From Lumbricus terrestris (taxonomy: Eukaryota > Annelida > Clitellata > Crassiclitellata > Lumbricidae), in the NCBI GenBank assembly GCA_949752735.1, contig OX457042.1:31136616-31200615 (forward strand): DNA of 64,000 bases. The letters are read 5' to 3'. Both the position numbers and the translations under genes were made by a program. Under the pieces are notes generated by a model. The model saw only the letters and a list, made by a program, of their open reading frames with translations. It made no database searches and had not been told where the DNA came from. Position 1 is the first letter of the stretch, and every line of letters starts with the position of its first letter. This document shows, in pieces, positions 34,862 to 44,985 of the stretch.

Positions 34862-37480
34862 TATGGTGTTACCCAACACAATGCGCCACAGGATCCCCCA
34901 TTCTAGAAAATCTTTCGTACTAGCTTTTTCTAACCGTTTTTGGGTCGGATCTGACTCTTTTCGAAAATTTACAGTGGCATGATGGCATCGTTTGCTGTCT
35001 GCTGATGACTCGCCATTTTGTTGACCGCGTAGAAGTTAAAGACCGGTCGATTGTCGTTCGTAAACAATTTCTAATGCAAAAACAGGTCGGATTGTATGCC
35101 TATTAGTTTGCTGTATATAATTTTGACTTATGCTTCTCTAAAACAGTTGTATCTATATAATTGTGATGTTTTAACCTTTTTTAAATCCGATTTTAATTTG
35201 TTCGCGTCTTGTACGAACTTCATTTCCTTCGTTCCCTCTGCCACTGCAGCGAAATCCATTAGGGGTCTATTCCGGCAAAGGGTCACATGTAATTTCACAC
35301 TCCCCAATAAGGACTCGATGAACTTTATCAGAACCATGCATGTTATTTAAAAACATGTAATAACAAATTCAACCATAATACTAAGTAGCCATACTGTCAA
35401 TTGTGTTAATTGATGTAAGCCTGCAGCTATTTTCGTGTTTTTTTTCAAATTAACATTCATGGTAATCTATCATTTTAGCTTTCCAAATTATTCGCCATTC
35501 CATGATTTTGTCCACGGTTATTTTCCATAGCTCTTGCTGTCTGAAAACATACATGCGAACCCATAGGACTACTGGAGAGAAGCCCGACAAATGTCAGCTA
35601 TACATGTCGGAAATCATTTGTCAGGGACATTATATAGCCTACTGTCGATCGTTGGTTGGGAAAACGTGTATTTTTAACGTTGTAAATTATTCACTATTGC
35701 ATGAGTTTTAGTGTTGATCAAGTACAGGTCGGAATGACGAAAAGGATTCTTGCTAACAGGAAGTCTGATCAATTGATGAAAATAAATTTTATTGAAAGAG
35801 AAGTGCGATTTATGAAAACATTCTCGATGAAATCGAAGCTGGATTGATGAACAGTAATTTTTAATTAAATGGGAGTTGTTTTGACGAGCAGTAACTGCTG
35901 CCTGAATAGATATGGGACTGATTGAACCAAAATCTTGACTAAACAGAGACGGGATTGATGGAATGTCTTCTTTCCAAAACAAGACCGGGATTGATTAAAA
36001 ATGATATTGATGCATTGATGCAATGAACCAATACTTTACAATGTTGAACAACACGTTTATTACAAAAAATAATGGTAAAAGTGCAGTTTGGCTTATTTAA
36101 TTAATCGCCCATTGCAGCATTAAAATTTTATACAGTACTATTTTCTCCAACCAAAGTGGCTGCATGATGACCTTTTTTCTACCCTACTTATATTTTAACA
36201 GATTTACCGATATTATCCTAACACTCTAGAAATTTCCGATGCTATTTTTGGTATATTTCTTAACTGTTGAGAGATATGAGCACGTGTTTGTGGTGAGCGA
36301 GGAACGGTTCCCCACCGCAAACATTGGTGGACCGTGACCGTCCCCATAAGTCTCCGCCCATGCCAGTAGCATACTGGCAATCTATCAAATAGCTGCTTTG
36401 CGATATTACCAGGAGGGATGTTCCCATCCATCGAAAGCATTGCTATCAACTTAGCAACAGGCACATCCGTAAATTTATCCCTTTCCTCTTATTATTTAAA
36501 AATTACACAAAGGCCATGTAAACTCTTGTTTTAAAAAGGTATTTGATTAAAAGAATAATAACATCAGCTTCTCTCTACAGATCGAAGTAAGCAATGCGTG
36601 TATGACAACCTTTATCACTAAATCACAAACGAATGTTGACATAATGTACAGTTGGGGTGCTGTAATATATCTCACCTTGTCGCGCAACTTCTAAACTTTG
36701 AGCAATTTCAATAAAATTTGGTATGAATCATTGACACATGATGCATAACAGAACAAAAGGGTACCGTCACGAATTTTTCAAACTTTTTTTTCCCCATAGC
36801 TTTGTGGACCACACTAATATAGGCATGTACTTTTCATCAACACAACTTCTGTTTTACTCTAAAATGCACTTTTGCCTTGATAGCAATTCAAATACTGAAC
36901 CTGTGCTTACTACTGATTCATAGAGTACCTGTTTATTAAACTACATTCAACTACCGTACTTCATTAAACTACCTGTTCACACAACTGATCATGGAATTCA
37001 ATATAACCTATATGAAACAACAATAGTCATCAATTTTTAACAATAATTAAATATTTGTTTTGTCTTGAAACAAGCTGTTAATGATATGTTCCTATTCTTC
37101 ACTTTAACAGACTGTGCACGAAGTTCTATTTAACAAAAGCTTGAAGACGAAAAAACTATGTTGGAACTTCTCAATATGGTTACCGTACTTGAAAAGGTTT
37201 AAATCTCATTGACCTTCATAAAGAACTTTGGAATGGATATATCTGTCTACAGCTTTTGCTATCATCAGTTATATCTTCGTCTCTCAAAATAGCGCAAATA
37301 TGTTCTCTTCCTCAGAAATTGAATGGTTTAAATACTTCGTTGCAAAAGATAATTGCTTTCTGTGTGATTAATTTCATTACTTTATCTCAAAAGAACTATT
37401 AATGACACATGGAACTTTTGATAGGTTGTACTTGCAGTTCAACAAAAGTAAAAAGTATCTAAACATCCATTTACTTTCAA
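34862..37480. repeat. Duplicon unit 2, 5' flank of zinc-finger gene 2
   Basis: Aligns to unit 1 (21620-24441) and unit 3. Includes the fold-back type repeats (35720-36000) and a finger relic at 35535-35610 (YMRTHRTTGEKPDKCQL). About 36142-36800 is unit-specific insertion that includes a MITE-like edge (AGTCTCCGCCCATG at about 36350). Confidence 0.7.
35535..35610 (+). pseudogene. C2H2 finger relic upstream of zinc-finger gene 2
   Basis: The frame reads LKTYMRTHRTTGEKPDKCQL, then loses the finger pattern. Paralogous to 22862-22922. Confidence 0.65.
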
Positions 37481-39709
37481 ATGGATACACCTCATGCTGA
37501 AGAAAGGCCGTGGAAATCCGAATTATCTGAAGAATCAGTTGCAAATCCTGGATATTTACATAACTGCATAGCAACGATTCTTGATGAAGAGTCACGGAAG
37601 CACCAACTGCTTCAGAATTCATGTGCTGAAGGTGATATTCTGGAATCTCCTATTAGAAAACATTGTAGAGAGCAACCATGCAAATGCCAACTATGTGTGA
37701 AATCAGCTACCGATGTGTGTTGCTTGACAGGGCATACGACAACCCATGATTATGAAAAACCTTACAAGTGCCAGTTATGTGAGAAATCAATTGCTGAAGA
37801 CAATCTGAAGACGCACATGAGAACCCATACTGGAGAGAAACCTTGCATATGTAGTCTATGTCAAAAATCATTTACTGCAAGTGGTGCTCTGAAAAGACAC
37901 TTGAGAACCCATACTGACGAGAAGCCTTACAAATGTCAGTTATGTGACAAATCATTTACTGAGGGTGGTTCCCTGAAAAGGCACATGAGAACTCATACTG
38001 GAGAGAAGCCATACAAATGTCAGTTATGTCAGAAATCATTTACTTCGTGTGGGTCTCTGACAATGCACATGAGGACCCATACTGGAGATAAACCATACAA
38101 ATGTCAGTTGTGTCAGAAATCATATGCTCAAGGTGTTCATCTGAAAATACACATGAAAACCCATTCTGGGAAGAAACCATACAGATGTCAGTTATGTGAC
38201 AAATCATTTACAGTACGTGGTGCTCTGAAAAGACACACCAGAACCCATACTGGCGAGAAGCTTTACTCGTGTCAGTTATGCCAGAAATTATTTACTGAAA
38301 ACGGTTCTCTGAAAAGACACATGAAAGGCCATACTGGGGAAAGGCCAAACAGATGCCACCTATGTCAGAAATCATTCATTCAACGTCAGTATCTGAAAAT
38401 ACACATGAGAACACATACTGGAGAAAAACCATACAGATGCCAGCTATGTTCAAGGTCATTTTCCATGCATTGTAATCTGAAAAGACACGTAAGAACCCAT
38501 GCAGGTGAAAAACCATGCAGGTGCCAGTTATGTCAGAAGTCATCTGCTCAAGGTGTTCATCTGAAAATACACATGGAAACTCCTACTGGAAAGAAACCAT
38601 ACAGATGTCACTTATGTCAGAAATCATGTGTAACCATAGGTCTTCTGGAATTACACATGAGAACTCATATCGGAGAAAAGACGTACAAATGTCAGCTATG
38701 TCCTAAGTCATTTTTCTTTAGCTGCAGTCTGAAAAGTCATATTGGAACCCATGCAGATGAAAAGCCATACAAGTGCAAGTTATGGCAGAAATCAATTGCT
38801 CAAGATAATCTGAAGACACACATAAGAACCCAAACAGGAGAGAAGCCTTACATCTGTAGTCTATGTCAGAAATCATTTTCTGCAAGTTGTGCTCTGAAAA
38901 GGCACTCGAGAACCCATACTGGCGAGAAGCCTTGCAAATGTCAGTTATGTGACAAATTATTTACTGAGGGTGGTTCTCTGAAAAAGCACATGAGAACTCA
39001 TACTGGTGAGAAACCATACAAATGTCAGTTATGTCAGAAGTCATTTACTGTGGGTTGGTCTCTGACAATACACATGAGAACCCATACTGGAGATAAACCA
39101 TACAAATGTCAGTTATGTCAGAAATCATATGCTCAAGGTGTTCATCTGAAAATACACATGGAAACACATTCTGGGAAGAAACCATACATATGCCAGTTAT
39201 GTGACAAATCATTTACAGAAGGTGGTGATCTGAAAAGACACACGACAACCCATACTGGCGAGAAGTTTTTCTCGTGTCAGTTATGCCAGAAATTATTTGC
39301 TGAAGGCGGTTCTCTGAAAAGACACATGAAAGGCCATACTGGGGAAAGGCCAAACAGATGCCACCTATGTCAGAAATCATTCACTGAACGTCATTACCTG
39401 AAAATACACATGAGAGCACATACTGGAGAAAAACCATACATATGCCAGCTATGTTCAAGATCATTTTCCATTCATTCTAATCTGAAAAGACACGTAAGAA
39501 CCCATGGAGGTGACTATCTTTATATTAACAGAATCGAATCACCTAACGATGCAAAACCGTTTCTGGAAAAATCTTTTGGATGTGGTATTTGTGATAAAAT
39601 GCTTGAAATTGAGAAGGAATTTCTAGATCATTGTTCTAGCCATAGCTCTTCTCCACCTGACGATTTATTTTTGCACAGTTCTATTGTTATTCCAAATCTT
39701 TGTAGTTAA
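37481..39709 (+). CDS. C2H2 zinc-finger protein 2 (742 aa, about 23 fingers)
   Basis: Single-exon ORF with the same 66-residue head ([15 protein letters not shown]...) and the same isolated C-terminal finger (GCGICDKM...HCSSH) as the other two. In between are 22 tandem finger units, most of 28 residues. Two are one residue short (EKSIAEDNLKTH and QKSIAQDNLKTH). Two have lost metal ligands: the unit with METP instead of an H-x3-H end, and the unit with CKLW...TQTGEKP. Units 2-10 and 14-22 correspond in order: 37781 repeats at 38786, 1005 bp, equal to 12 units less one codon. This is a different block duplication from gene 1. The frame is intact despite ligand losses. Probable nuclear DNA-binding protein. 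Confidence 0.92.
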   Translation: MDTPHAEERPWKSELSEESVANPGYLHNCIATILDEESRKHQLLQNSCAEGDILESPIRKHCREQPCKCQLCVKSATDVCCLTGHTTTHDYEKPYKCQLCEKSIAEDNLKTHMRTHTGEKPCICSLCQKSFTASGALKRHLRTHTDEKPYKCQLCDKSFTEGGSLKRHMRTHTGEKPYKCQLCQKSFTSCGSLTMHMRTHTGDKPYKCQLCQKSYAQGVHLKIHMKTHSGKKPYRCQLCDKSFTVRGALKRHTRTHTGEKLYSCQLCQKLFTENGSLKRHMKGHTGERPNRCHLCQKSFIQRQYLKIHMRTHTGEKPYRCQLCSRSFSMHCNLKRHVRTHAGEKPCRCQLCQKSSAQGVHLKIHMETPTGKKPYRCHLCQKSCVTIGLLELHMRTHIGEKTYKCQLCPKSFFFSCSLKSHIGTHADEKPYKCKLWQKSIAQDNLKTHIRTQTGEKPYICSLCQKSFSASCALKRHSRTHTGEKPCKCQLCDKLFTEGGSLKKHMRTHTGEKPYKCQLCQKSFTVGWSLTIHMRTHTGDKPYKCQLCQKSYAQGVHLKIHMETHSGKKPYICQLCDKSFTEGGDLKRHTTTHTGEKFFSCQLCQKLFAEGGSLKRHMKGHTGERPNRCHLCQKSFTERHYLKIHMRAHTGEKPYICQLCSRSFSIHSNLKRHVRTHGGDYLYINRIESPNDAKPFLEKSFGCGICDKMLEIEKEFLDHCSSHSSSPPDDLFLHSSIVIPNLCS

Positions 39710-40354
39710 TATATTATTCATGGCATGTTGAGACAATAACATTTAGACATTTAGATTGTAAATTGTGTGCTTGTGCAGTCCAGAAATCCATACATATAAA
39801 TTCTTTCTGGATATTTACAAGGCTCTGCTTCTGACAGATTTTTTATCGGATATCAAATTACTTGTCTTTTATTGCATCCCTGTAAAACTGCAAATTTGTT
39901 CAAGGTCAAACTAAAATTTCTATTGATATCCATTGGCATAGTGAAGTATTCTGTTTTGAGTACCGGGTATTACTCGTTGAAAACTTGACTGCAATACGAA
40001 AATTGGGACTAAACAAAGGGCTATTGCGTTTTATTAAACATTAACAAGCTAACATTTAACACTTTTGTCTCTTTTATATTGGAAGTGTTTTGTGCATATT
40101 TCAGGTATCAGTCTTAAGTCATGCCTTTGTGCAAAATGGTATCCTGTTAACGTATTTAGCCTCCATTAAGCAGATGGCGTTGGTACAATGAGTGTCATTA
40201 TAGTAGGACGTGACGGAGCCTTGCATGGCTGCCGACAGCTGATTTCGACTTATGTGATCGCTTGTGATTGTCCGTTCGTTGCTGATTGTAATCGCTTTGC
40301 GTTGTACCAAGCAGTTTTGAAAAATAAACGAAGATTATTTATTTTGCCCTGAGA

Positions 40355-40356
<2 letters not shown>

Positions 40357-40385
<29 letters not shown>

Positions 40386-40446
40386 CATTATTATTATTAT
40401 TATTATTATTATGTATTGTGTATTATTATTATTATTATTATTATGT

Positions 40447-40490
<44 letters not shown>
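40357..40490. repeat. (ATT)n microsatellite
   Basis: About 130 bp with a few GTGT interruptions. Likely the tail of a non-LTR insertion ending in AATAAACGAAG. Confidence 0.85.
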
Positions 40491-40492
<2 letters not shown>

Positions 40493-40734
40493 AGTTTTCA
40501 CATTATGCCAACTATTCTATGTAATGATTCAACCGTTCAAACAACTTTTCAGAATATGATTTACAGTGAACTTGCAGATCTTACCTCAAAAGTTACACAC
40601 TAACATAACAATATTCAGAAGTTTACACGCCTATTACCGGTACTTAATAAGACGGAAATCAATTAATGGTCAGAAATGAAACACCTTGTGTATAAATTTA
40701 CAGATCCATTACAAATCCCTCTCTTTCTGTCTAT

Positions 40735-40735
40735 C

Positions 40736-40812
<77 letters not shown>
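40735..40812. repeat. (CTGT)n microsatellite
   Basis: About 19 nearly perfect CTGT units. Confidence 0.95.
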
Positions 40813-40958
40813 GTTTCATTCTCTCTCCTCTCTCTCTCTCCACCAGGTCTATCGCTTTAAAAGTATATGGAATCCCGACAAACTCACAATAATAGCTGGC
40901 ATAGATATAGGGTCAACAATTATTGCTCGCATTCATAAAAGCCAATAAGCAATGTTGA

Positions 40959-41195
40959 CATGGGCGGAGTTTATCGGGCTAGGGGGGCTAAAGCCCCCCA
41001 AGAAGCCCCATAGTCAGGTTTTTACCATGTAAATGGTCTATTTTTTCGGGCTTAGCCCCCCAAGGACTTCCAACTGACGACTAAAAAAAGGTCATGAACT
41101 TTTTGTCCGGCCGAAAATCGGCGCCGCGCCTTCTGGACCAAGTTTTTAGCCCCACCCCCCCCCCAAAAAAAAACGGAAACCAAACTCCGCCCATG
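40959..41195. mobile_element. hAT-type MITE, 237 bp
   Basis: Inverted ends CATGGGCGGAGTTT and AAACTCCGCCCATG, with a perfect 8-bp duplication AATGTTGA (40951-40958, 41196-41203). Non-coding; GGGGCTAAAGCCCC-type interior as in 19448-19752. Confidence 0.87.
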
Positions 41196-41203
41196 AATGT
41201 TGA

Positions 41204-41864
41204 CGTAAATGTACACAATGTATTAGATGTTGAATACTTATTGCTCACGTATGGTGAGAGGTGGCTGACGACGGGGTGCCGCCGCCATGGCAGACATATG
41301 GCATAAGCTTACTGGCTAACCTCCGACCCTGGTGGAAACTGGCCGTCGAGTTAGTTCCAAATGACCCCATGTGACATCGGAGGCACAGGGAACGTGTGAA
41401 AATTGGTGGTTGGGCTGGCTACCTCGTGGAGGACTATAGGCTATAGGAGACCATGGCGATGATGGGCCTGAAGGCTTCTGAGCGCATGGAGCTATCCTGA
41501 GCAGGCATTTTGTATCCCGCTGACATATGAGATTATACTCCAAGATCAACCAACGATTGGTGGTTTTCGAGTGATTTTGGAAGCTTGGAGTGACTTAGAG
41601 CGCCGCTCTAATAGTGAGGGCCTACTGAGGCTGAATATCCAAGAGCAAACTGTTTTTGAGGAGCAACCTAGCTATTTCTGGCAGCGCAAAAATCTGCCTA
41701 AAAGGATATTGAGAGTTTCTTATGGTGGTCATTACAGAAAATTTGAGCTCGCATACGCAACTAAGTGTTGTTGAAAACTGCATTGGAATTTTCAAATTTT
41801 TATATTCGGCATCCAAGTCTAGCACACTAGCTGCGTTCTTCAACATGAACTTGCCATCAGCAGG
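41204..41864. other. No recognised gene
   Basis: Contains several 60-80 codon open frames on both strands without recognisable domains or supported splice sites. Possibly an old repeat. Confidence 0.4.
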
Positions 41865-42009
41865 GCCTAGCGATTTTAGCGAGTTCGTCCTCGAGCCTCT
41901 TTCAAACTGATATCTGACTCAAAAAAAGAATTATTTCCTACAAGTGGGGGTTCTATCCCAGACGTAAGACTATCTTAGGCCTACTGCTCAGTATACTCTA
42001 AACCTGGAT

Positions 42010-42186
42010 TTAAAGTGGGTGGAAACGCGTGGGAACTTTGGCCGCTGGTCTCGAAATTCTATGCTTGCGTTTCCACTGCTCACCTGCATGGAACTCTGGA
42101 AACCCATGCAATCCAATAAAACTCTTCTTTGGAGTTCCCACTGCTCACCCATTCAGCGTTCCCACTGCTCACCGAAACCACTTTAA
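42010..42186. mobile_element. Short TTAA-flanked element, copy 2
   Basis: Related to 30560-30764 and at the equivalent duplicon position (both are followed by the GCTAATGGAAACTAATC anchor), so it may have been present before duplication. Confidence 0.6.
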
Positions 42187-42388
42187 CCACTGCTCTAGGC
42201 TAATGGAAACTAATCAATCGTTATTAGAGTAGCTAAAATCAATGGTAATTCCAAAGTAGGCTACAATTAAGTCATGACGCATTCATTCATTCATTCATTC
42301 ATTCATTCATTCATTCATTCATTCATTCATTCATTCATTCATTCATTCATGATTAGACTAATTCGCAAGGCCATCTATAGCCTATACC

Positions 42389-42427
42389 CAAAGATATTAG
42401 AGTTATATTAAAACTCTAATATCTTTG
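42389..42427. mobile_element. 39-bp palindromic micro-insertion 1
   Basis: CAAAGATATTAGAGTT, a 7-base loop, then the exact complement. Flanked by CTATACC on both sides (42382-42388, 42428-42434). Confidence 0.65.
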
Positions 42428-42602
42428 CTATACCTATAGGCATATGCCAGTGTGTTGCCCAATAGGCCTACAATGCGCCGCAGAATCCCCCCATTCTAGA
42501 AAATTTTTCGTTCTAGCTTTTTCTAACATTGTTTTAGCCGGATCTGACTCTTTTGGAAAATTCACAGTGGCATGATGGCATCGTTTGCTATGCTGTCTGC
42601 TG

Positions 42603-42641
42603 CAAAGATTTTAACAGGGAGCCTCCCTGTTAAAATCTTTG
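42603..42641. mobile_element. 39-bp palindromic micro-insertion 2
   Basis: CAAAGATTTTAACAGGGAG, one base, then its exact complement. Flanked by an 8-bp duplication GTCTGCTG (42595-42602, 42642-42649). Unit 2 (about 34990-35010) has the uninterrupted site. Confidence 0.75.
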
Positions 42642-42933
42642 GTCTGCTGTCTGCTGATGACTCGCCATTTTGTTGACCGCGTAGAAGTTAAAGACTGATT
42701 GTCGTTCGGAAATAATTTCTAATGTAAAAAACAGGTCGGATTGTATGCCTATTAGTTTGCTGTATATAATTTTGACTTATGCTCCTCTAAAACAGTTATG
42801 TCTATACTTGTGATGGTTTTCATTTTTTAAATTTGATTTTAATGTGTTCGCGTTTTGTACGAACTTCATGTCCTTCGCACCCTCTGCCACTGCAGCGAGA
42901 TCCAAACTCAACCATAAGTACTAATAGCCATAC

Positions 42934-42950
42934 CAAAGATAAGGTCTTTG
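42934..42950. mobile_element. 17-bp palindromic micro-insertion 3
   Basis: CAAAGATAAGGTCTTTG flanked by a 7-bp duplication GCCATAC. Unit 2 has the single site AGCCATACTGTC at about 35386. Confidence 0.75.
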
Positions 42951-43347
42951 GCCATACTGTCAATTGTGTTATTGTAAGCCTACAGCTAGGCCTATTTGCC
43001 TTTTTTTAATTTAACAATTAACATGCATGGTAATCTATCATTTTAGCTTTCCAAAATATTTAATAATAATATCTTTTCTTTAATTAAATGCCTGGAAGAC
43101 GCACTGCGCTTTACATTTACAAGTTATGCAGTAATCTTAATTAAACTTAACTACTAACTGAACAGACAGCTTTGTAATTACACGGCGCCGATGGCAGCCT
43201 ACAAAGCAAATCCGCCCAACGGGGGCTCGAACTCAATAGGCCTACCTCTCGCACTCTTGGCCAGCGTGTTAACCACTACTCTACCGGGTCCACCCCACCC
43301 CATTCCATGGATTTTGTTCACGGTTATTTCCCATAGCTTGCAATCTG

Positions 43348-43400
43348 AAAACATAAATCCGAACAGTAGCCTAACTCATAGGACTAGTGGAGAGAAGCGT
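43348..43400 (+). pseudogene. C2H2 finger relic upstream of zinc-finger gene 3
   Basis: Aligns to the relics at 22862 and 35535 (CTGAAAACATAAATCCGAAC ... GGAGAGAAGC) but is further eroded. Confidence 0.5.
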
Positions 43401-43619
43401 CAGATATATACATCTTGGAAATTATTTGTCAGAGGCAGTACTGTCGATCGTTGGTTGGGGAAACGTGTATTTTTAACGTTGTAAATTATTCGCTATTGCA
43501 TCATTTGTATGGGTTTTAGATCTGGTCAAATACAGTTCGGAATGACGAAAAGGATTCTTGCTGACAGAAGTCTGATCAATTGATGAAAATAAATTTTATT
43601 GAAAGAGAAGTGCGATTTA

Positions 43620-43781
43620 CAGTGGCGTAGGCAAGGGGGGTTTCGGGGGTTAAAACCCCCCCATTGGCTCCGGAAAAAGTTTTTTTTAAGGTTATTTTTC
43701 CGTTTAAGTAAGAAAAAATAGCAAAAAACAGGGTTTCCGGCCATAAAACCCCCCCATGAAAAATTCCTGGCTACGCTACTG
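43620..43781. mobile_element. hAT-type MITE, 162 bp, with empty paralogous sites
   Basis: Inverted ends CAGTGGCGTAGGCAAG and CCTGGCTACGCTACTG, with a perfect 8-bp duplication GCGATTTA (43612-43619, 43782-43789). Units 1 (about 23126) and 2 (about 35806) read GTGCGATTTATGAAAAC without insertion, so it entered unit 3 after duplication. Confidence 0.92.
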
Positions 43782-44063
43782 GCGATTTATGAAAGCATTC
43801 TCGATGAAATCGAAGCTGGATTGATGAACAGTAATTTTTAATTAAATGGGAGTTGTTTTGATGAGCAATAACTGCTGCCTAAATAGATTCTTGACTAAAC
43901 AGTAACTTTCCAAAATAGGAACTGGATTGATGAAAAATTGATAATGATGCAATGAGCGAATACTTTACAACATTTTGCTTGACTACACGTTTATTGCAAA
44001 AATAATGGTAAAAGTGCTTTTTACCTATTTTAATTAATCGCCCATTGTAGCATTAAAATTTTC

Positions 44064-44977
44064 GGCATAACTCCGAACGGCGATCCCAAATTAAAATTGC
44101 TGTTTTTCCATGCTATTTTCATACTACGCACACCCTCATTGCTGCGCACAGCCTATTTCTGTAGGTATATTTGCTCAAACTTGGGCTAATTATTCAGTTC
44201 AAGCGGTTGAGAATTGGAAGCTGGATGAAAGTTTTTACAGGTGAAATAGAGGTTGGAATGATGAAAAAACGCAAGAGAAATGGAATTTGGATGAAGGTTC
44301 TTTTAGGCCTACATGTGAAATAGAGCTCTGGATTGACGAAAATAACGCATGAGAAATAAAAGCTGGATAAAGGTGTTTCTAGTTCTGAAATAGTGGCTGG
44401 ATTGATGAAAAACGCTTAAGTAATGGAAGCTGAATGAGGGTATTTTTATATATGAAATAGAGGCTGGCTTGACGAAAATAACGAGCGAGAAATAGAAGGT
44501 ATTTTTATATCTGAAGTAGAAGCTGGATGCATGTTGAAATACATGAATGAAAATCATCAATACAGCTTCCATTTCAACTAGAAAACCATTAAATTTCTTC
44601 CATAAATCCAGCTTCTATTTCATCAACACGTTGGACATATCTATAGGCCTAACGGAGTTTATCAGCATGATGCAGTGGCGTAGCCAGGAATTTTTTATGG
44701 GGGGGGTTTATGGCCGAAAACCCTGTTTTTTTTACTATTTTTCTTACTTAAATGGCAAAATAACCCTTAAAAAAACCTTTTTTCGGAGCCAATGGGGGGG
44801 GGGTTTTAACCCCCGAAACCCCCCCTTGCCTACGCCACTGGCATGATGCTTTCCAGTGGCGCTTTAGCCACCAGTCGGATGTTTTCGGAAAGTACCTCAA
44901 GTTGTTGTGTGATAATTACAACATTTGACGATATGGACTATATATTTTAATTTGGGACCGCCGTTCGGAGTTATGCC
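44064..44977. mobile_element. 914-bp TIR element with fold-back repeats, nested MITE
   Basis: Inverted ends GGCATAACTCCGAACGGCG and CGCCGTTCGGAGTTATGCC extend to about 35 bp (one mismatch), with a perfect 8-bp duplication AAATTTTC (44056-44063, 44978-44985). Unit 1 at about 23425 has the uninterrupted AAAATTTTCAACAGTCC. The interior (44220-44600) is a run of GAAGCTGGATGAA-type repeats as in 28915-30557. No transposase. Confidence 0.85.
44673..44840. mobile_element. hAT-type MITE, 168 bp, nested
   Basis: Inverted ends CAGTGGCGTAGCCAGG and CCTTGCCTACGCCACTG, with a perfect 8-bp duplication GCATGATG (44665-44672, 44841-44848). Inserted in the 914-bp element, giving the order duplicon, TIR element, MITE. 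Confidence 0.92.
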
Positions 44978-44985
44978 AAATTTTC

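Larger units (their letters stand above)
39710..40958. other. 3' flank of zinc-finger gene 2 and simple repeats
   Basis: 39710-40160 is homologous to the gene 1 3' flank. From 40326 a word AATAAACGAAG leads into (ATT)n (40357-40490), as at 20250. (CTGT)n runs 40735-40812. No gene supported. Confidence 0.6.
41865..43619. repeat. Duplicon unit 3, distal 5' flank
   Basis: Matches 29427-29580, then 33838-35700 of unit 2 in pieces. Unit 3 lacks the 3.07-kb and 430-bp elements of unit 2 but carries three short palindromic insertions (42389-42427, 42603-42641, 42934-42950) and TAGGCCTA at 42463, 42987 and 43237. It also has (ATTC)n at 42281-42350. Confidence 0.7.
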
